DNA of 64,000 nucleotides from Prochlorococcus marinus str. MIT 9215. Its GTDB lineage: Bacteria; Cyanobacteriota; Cyanobacteriia; PCC-6307; Cyanobiaceae. The notes below the pieces were generated by a model. The model saw only the letters and a list, made by a program, of their open reading frames with translations, did no database searches and was not told the DNA's origin. Below are positions 60,386-64,000 of this stretch, one piece after another. Location: assembly GCF_000018065.1 (NCBI RefSeq), contig NC_009840.1:1612001-1676000 (forward strand), given 5' to 3'. A program made the translations under genes and the position numbers. Positions within the stretch are counted from its first letter, which is position 1. The number at the start of each line of letters is the position of its first letter.

Positions 60386-61687
60386 CTAAACTCCAGTATG
60401 AAGAGTTTTTCTCCAAAGTATCTTTTTAGGGAAAATAGACATCTTTATTGTTACCCAAGGAATTACTAGAAACCAATGTGATAAATAAAAAACCGATACA
60501 AATACCATCAAAAAATTGCTTTTTTGCAATACAGGTACTTCGCTTTTGCAATAAGAACCGTACCAAAAAGCAATTCCAGATAACAAAAAAGCTGTAAATG
60601 AAATAGGCCAGTAAATTGGTGAATCTAAGAGAGCAATACTGAAAACTAAATCAAAAATAGAAATTATTGGCAGTGCATATTGCAAGATGAAAAAATAAGT
60701 TAAATCAAATTTTTGCAAATAATTAATTTTATTAGTAACTAATTGATCTCCATAATCAAAGAATCTTTGCAACCCCCCCTCTGCCCATCTTTGCCTTTGC
60801 GCTAATAAAGCATCCAAATTCTCAACTGCTTCCTCCATAACTGGAGGATCCCATAAGATTCCAATTCTAGATTTTGATAATAATAATCTTAAACTCAAAT
60901 CAAGATCATCTGTAACTGTATCTTCATTAAAAGAACCACATGCTAATAATGTATCTTTTTTAATTAATTGGCCATTTCCCCTTAATTCAGACACACCAGC
61001 AACTGATAATCTTCCATATTGAAAAATTGCATCCATAGCCATTTCCATTGACTGACATGAAGTTAAAAAATTCTTACTTACATTTGTTACTGATTTTCTT
61101 AGTTGAACTGCAGACCAATCACTCTCCTCTACAAAAGTAAATAACCTTATCAAAGAATCTTGTTTTAATTCAGCATCTGCATCCAAAACTAATAGCCATT
61201 CACCATGAGTAAACTTCAAAGCATAATTTAAAGCTCCTGACTTTCCTCCTCCTGCATTTGGAGAACGACTGACGACTTTTAGCTTTTCATATTGTCTAGA
61301 TAATCGATCTAGAATTAAAGGCGTATTATCAGAGCTTCCATCATCAATTATGTAAATATTTAATTTATTTGCTGGATAATCTAAATTAAATAATCTTTCC
61401 ACTAATCTCTCTATGACATTCTCTTCATCTCTAGCTGCTACCAGAATATCAAGCACTGGTAATTCTTTATTGCTAATTCTGCTGCTTACAGCATTTGAAA
61501 CATTTTTCCTTGTGAAATTTCTAGAAATAACTATTAAACCGTAAAAAACAATCAAAAAAGAAAGAGTCAATATAATGTAAAAAAACTTTTCGATATTGTA
61601 AGCATGAGGAATAAAAGCTACTAAAAAACAAGCACTAAGAAATATAAACGACTTCAATCTTCGATTTTTATAAAAACCCTTACTCAT
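60386..61687 (-). CDS. Membrane GT2 glycosyltransferase
   Basis: A 433-residue family 2 glycosyltransferase with two N-terminal membrane helices (about 13-55) and several at the C-terminus. The catalytic motifs are DDGSSDNTP, the metal-binding VLDADAELK, the base region TDDLDLSLRL and QRQRWAEGG of processive or lipid-linked GT2 enzymes. The architecture and the RWAEGG block fit cyanobacterial monoglucosyldiacylglycerol synthase (MgdA, Sll1377 type), which would supply the precursor of galactolipids; this identity is inference. It lies 27 bases downstream of the SpoIID gene and probably shares its transcript. Confidence 0.88.
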   Translation of the reverse strand: MSKGFYKNRRLKSFIFLSACFLVAFIPHAYNIEKFFYIILTLSFLIVFYGLIVISRNFTRKNVSNAVSSRISNKELPVLDILVAARDEENVIERLVERLFNLDYPANKLNIYIIDDGSSDNTPLILDRLSRQYEKLKVVSRSPNAGGGKSGALNYALKFTHGEWLLVLDADAELKQDSLIRLFTFVEESDWSAVQLRKSVTNVSKNFLTSCQSMEMAMDAIFQYGRLSVAGVSELRGNGQLIKKDTLLACGSFNEDTVTDDLDLSLRLLLSKSRIGILWDPPVMEEAVENLDALLAQRQRWAEGGLQRFFDYGDQLVTNKINYLQKFDLTYFFILQYALPIISIFDLVFSIALLDSPIYWPISFTAFLLSGIAFWYGSYCKSEVPVLQKSNFLMVFVSVFYLSHWFLVIPWVTIKMSIFPKKILWRKTLHTGV

Positions 61688-61714
61688 AAAAGTAAATTTT
61701 TAATTACTTAACTT

Positions 61715-63253
61715 TCATTGAGACAATATCTCAATTTTTTTCAGTTTTGCATCTTGATAGTAATGATTCAATATTTGTTCATAAGAGAACCCTAATTTAG
61801 CCATTTCAATTGCTCCTGACTGAGATAAACCTACACCATGACCGAAGCCTCCTCCTCTTAAAAGCCATAAATCATCATTTAATTTATTAATAGTAAACAA
61901 ATTACTAGGTATAAAATTTAATACCCGTCGAATATCATCTTTAACTAGAACAATAGATTTATTACCTTTGTTCGTTTGTATTTCTAATTTTGTCACTCTG
62001 CCACTAAACCCTCGTTCAATAGAATTTAAATCCAAAACATCATCATTAATATCGATAAGTTTGTTTTTAATTAACTTTTCTTTAATTTCAAGACTAGAAA
62101 TTTTCTTTGTCCATCGAAAAAGAGAATGATTACTCCCATAAAACTGTTCTTTATCAAAATCTAAAAAATTATTTAAATCAGATTCACTTGTAATTGGAAG
62201 TTTTAAATTTTTGTTTAATGATTTAGAACCATCAATGACTGAATTGAAATAAGAATAATCTTGAATTTGCCAAGACTCTCTTGCATTAGCAGATACACCA
62301 CCATTAGAGCCATGATAAAAAGCATTTATTGGTTGATTTCCATAAGTGAGAATTAAATTTGAAGTTGCTTCTATAGCTTTTTGTACTTTTTTATTTATAA
62401 TTTTAGGAGGCTTATAAACTTGACATTGAGTCGTGATACATAAATGATATTTATCCATATTAAATCTATCAGAATTAAAAATTCCCCAAGTTCTCGCTAT
62501 GATTGCTTGTGCCTTTAGTGCTTCCAGAGGAGAATTCGGTCCAATTTCATATGGCAAAACACCTGCCAAATAATCGTCAAACTCAATTTTTTGAACTAAT
62601 GTCCAAGTTCCATATGAATCTTTTAATAAATAAAAATTTTTGCCAAAATTGACACCATTTATTTTTATTTCCTCTTGAGCATAAATGTATATAGGTCCTT
62701 CTAGTTTCATAACACTATATTCACTTCTAAGAACAGGAGTAATTTGAAAATTTTTTAATTTTCTGAAAATCTTATTTTTTAATTCAAACTCAGGAAGATC
62801 ATCTTCAAATGGAATCCATACTTCCCAATTTTTAGGGTAAGCAATAGTCGTCTCATATCCTTGACCTTTAAGTTTTTCTGCTTGTTTTTTTGCTGATTCA
62901 TAGCTCGCAAAAGGACCAAAAACAATTCTTTCAATTGTTTTTGGATTTTTGATTGGTATATCCACCCACGAAATATTAATCTGTTTTGATTTATGTTTAA
63001 TGCCGTTAGACGAAATAAGATTTAAAAAACCTTTGTCCGCGATAATTTCTATATTCCTTTTTTTAGAAAAACTATCATTTTCCCCACCTAGATATTGCTT
63101 TAAACCAATTAAAAAATTTCCTTTTTTTATTTCTGCACTGAGTTCAATATTTAGCAATTCTTCTGCATTTAGATTAGTAATAAATTTGGTGTTAGCTATA
63201 AAAAGAGAAATAAAGCCTAAAAATAAGTTTAAAAAGGCAAATTTAAGTTTCAT
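61715..63253 (-). CDS. SPOR-like / SpoIID-domain exported protein
   Basis: A 512-residue protein with a signal peptide (about 1-22). Residues 107-140 (IERIVFGPFASYESAKKQAEKL, then GYETTIAYP) look like a SPOR peptidoglycan-binding domain. From about 170 to the end is a SpoIID/LytB domain: the putative catalytic glutamate is Glu244 in SPLEALKAQAIIARTW, followed by CQVYKPPK, FYHGSNGGVSANARESW and GGGFGHGVGLSQSGA. SpoIID is a lytic transglycosylase for glycan strands stripped of peptides, so this is likely a cell-wall cutting protein. It is 27 bases upstream of the glycosyltransferase and divergent from rpmI. Confidence 0.9.
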   Translation of the reverse strand: MKLKFAFLNLFLGFISLFIANTKFITNLNAEELLNIELSAEIKKGNFLIGLKQYLGGENDSFSKKRNIEIIADKGFLNLISSNGIKHKSKQINISWVDIPIKNPKTIERIVFGPFASYESAKKQAEKLKGQGYETTIAYPKNWEVWIPFEDDLPEFELKNKIFRKLKNFQITPVLRSEYSVMKLEGPIYIYAQEEIKINGVNFGKNFYLLKDSYGTWTLVQKIEFDDYLAGVLPYEIGPNSPLEALKAQAIIARTWGIFNSDRFNMDKYHLCITTQCQVYKPPKIINKKVQKAIEATSNLILTYGNQPINAFYHGSNGGVSANARESWQIQDYSYFNSVIDGSKSLNKNLKLPITSESDLNNFLDFDKEQFYGSNHSLFRWTKKISSLEIKEKLIKNKLIDINDDVLDLNSIERGFSGRVTKLEIQTNKGNKSIVLVKDDIRRVLNFIPSNLFTINKLNDDLWLLRGGGFGHGVGLSQSGAIEMAKLGFSYEQILNHYYQDAKLKKIEILSQ

Positions 63254-63289
63254 AAGTTAGAGCTTTCCTTATCAATTAAAAACTTTAAT

Positions 63290-63318
63290 TTGCACCAATG
63301 CATATAAAGGTTTAGATT
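63290..63318 (+). promoter_or_regulatory. Candidate promoter of rpmI-rplT
   Basis: TTGCAC at 63290-63295 and TAGATT at 63313-63318 are 17 bases apart, placing the start near 63325 and giving a leader of about 20 bases before rpmI. Both boxes are partial matches to consensus, so this is a weak prediction. Confidence 0.35.
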
Positions 63319-63344
63319 ATCCTAATTAAACACATTTGAGTTAA

Positions 63345-63542
63345 ATGTCTAAACTAAAAACTCGTAAATCAGCTGCCAAAAGATTTAAAGCTACTGCGAC
63401 GGGTAAATTCATGAGAAGAAGAGCTTTCCATAATCATTTACTTGATCACAAAAGCTCAAAATTAAAAAGACATCTATCAACAAAAGCTGTAGTTGATGAA
63501 AGAGATGCTGATAATGTAAGATTAATGATTCCATACGCATAA
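63345..63542 (+). CDS. rpmI: Ribosomal protein L35
   Basis: A 65-residue basic protein of the large subunit. The family signature [20 protein letters not shown] is at residues 3-22 (read in parts), followed by [14 protein letters not shown] and the C-terminal VRLMIPYA. rplT follows after 28 bases. infC, often upstream of this pair, is elsewhere in the window. Confidence 0.97.
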
Positions 63543-63570
63543 ATCTTTAACCAATTTTTATTAGATATTC

Positions 63571-63918
63571 ATGGCACGCGTAAAAAGAGGCAACATAGCC
63601 AGAAAAAGAAGAAACAAAATCTTAAATCTTGCAAAAGGTTTCAGAGGGGGTAACAAAAATCTTTTCAGAACCGCAAATCAAAGAGTGATGAAAGCTCTTT
63701 GTAATGCTTATAGGGATAGAAGAAGAAGAAAAAGAGATTTTAGAAGACTTTGGATTTCTAGAATTAACGCATCTGCCAGGATAAATGGAACAAACTACAG
63801 CAAGTTAATAAATGGCATGAAAAATTCAGAAATTATCATTAATAGAAAAATGCTTGCTCAATTAGCCTTAAGCGATCCTAAATGTTTTGAAAAAATTGTT
63901 TCTTCAGTTAGTAATTAG
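63571..63918 (+). CDS. rplT: Ribosomal protein L20
   Basis: A 115-residue early-assembly protein of the large subunit. The basic N-terminal tail ([25 protein letters not shown] in parts) and the globular part with [17 protein letters not shown] and LAQLALSDP are as in the family. It is paired with rpmI. No leader structure of the kind used by E. coli L20 is seen before it. Confidence 0.98.
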   Translation: MARVKRGNIARKRRNKILNLAKGFRGGNKNLFRTANQRVMKALCNAYRDRRRRKRDFRRLWISRINASARINGTNYSKLINGMKNSEIIINRKMLAQLALSDPKCFEKIVSSVSN

Positions 63919-63953
63919 AAAAAAGAATATAATTTAAAAAATAATTATAAATA

Positions 63954-64000
63954 ATGGAAATTTCTTCCTTCCAATCCTATTTAATAATTCTTTTTGTTGT
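63954..64000 (+). CDS. Start of an unidentified gene, cut by window
   Basis: An ATG at 63954 opens a frame that reads MEISSFQSYLIILFV and runs off the window. The hydrophobic stretch from residue 9 would fit a signal peptide or membrane anchor. It lies 35 bases after rplT on the same strand. Fifteen residues are too few to identify it. Confidence 0.45.
   Translation, partial: MEISSFQSYLIILFV

Overview
The window is a compact, strongly AT-rich piece of a cyanobacterial chromosome. The genes psaC, psbZ, ndhS, ycf23 and cobH mark an oxygenic cyanobacterium. The AT-rich coding bias (AAA, AGA, TTA, ATA codons dominate), very short intergenic gaps, small proteins and cyanobacterial gene neighbours point to a high-light-adapted Prochlorococcus; I cannot name the strain. 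There are no insertion sequences, integrases, phage genes or CRISPR arrays, and nothing looks like a genomic island. Almost every gene is a core housekeeping gene. The only gene-free stretch over 300 bases (3129-3719) is filled by tRNA-Arg(CCU) and the RNase P RNA.

Layout. 1-9107: end of glgP, two unknown proteins, tRNA-Arg, rnpB, rnc, ndhS, rimM, glmS, psaC, acpP-fabF. 9152-16793: tkt, thiC with a TPP riboswitch, a small membrane protein / M20D amidohydrolase / TPR protein / ruvB run, smpB and a small basic protein. 16823-22797: lysS, an orphan OmpR-type response regulator, mreBCD, ssb, a DedA protein. 22800-32197: ahcY, tsaE, a PfkB sugar kinase, an alpha/beta hydrolase, a group 2 sigma factor, mgtE, and the operon gyrB-SH3 protein-crcB-crcB. 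32348-38517: miaA, infC, a GntR-type regulator, cysE, secA. 38690-46904: an acetyltransferase, an NTF2-like protein, tRNA-Gly(GCC), ribH, psbZ, mutS, cobH, holA, lysC. 46912-54832: uvrB, ycf23, tilS, rnj, dapA, asd. 54954-64000: tig-clpP-clpX-dnaX, a GT2 glycosyltransferase, a SPOR-like/SpoIID protein, rpmI-rplT and the start of one more gene.

Genes that work together: lysC, asd and dapA cover the aspartate-to-dihydrodipicolinate route; tig, clpP and clpX handle nascent and damaged proteins; rnc, rnpB and rnj process RNA; holA, dnaX, gyrB, ssb, ruvB, mutS and uvrB serve replication and repair; mreBCD, glmS and the SpoIID protein belong to the cell wall.

No clearly new multi-gene system such as a defence or biosynthetic cluster is visible. 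The observations most worth a second look are: an arginine-rich RNase J tail resembling the PNPase-recruiting peptide of cyanobacterial RNase E; two adjacent CrcB proteins with opposite predicted topology; an abrupt GC-rich start of infC; fourteen convergent gene junctions, all 33 bp or less or overlapping, without visible terminators; candidate shared or near-leaderless promoters at ahcY/tsaE and ssb; and a SPOR-like domain joined to a SpoIID domain.
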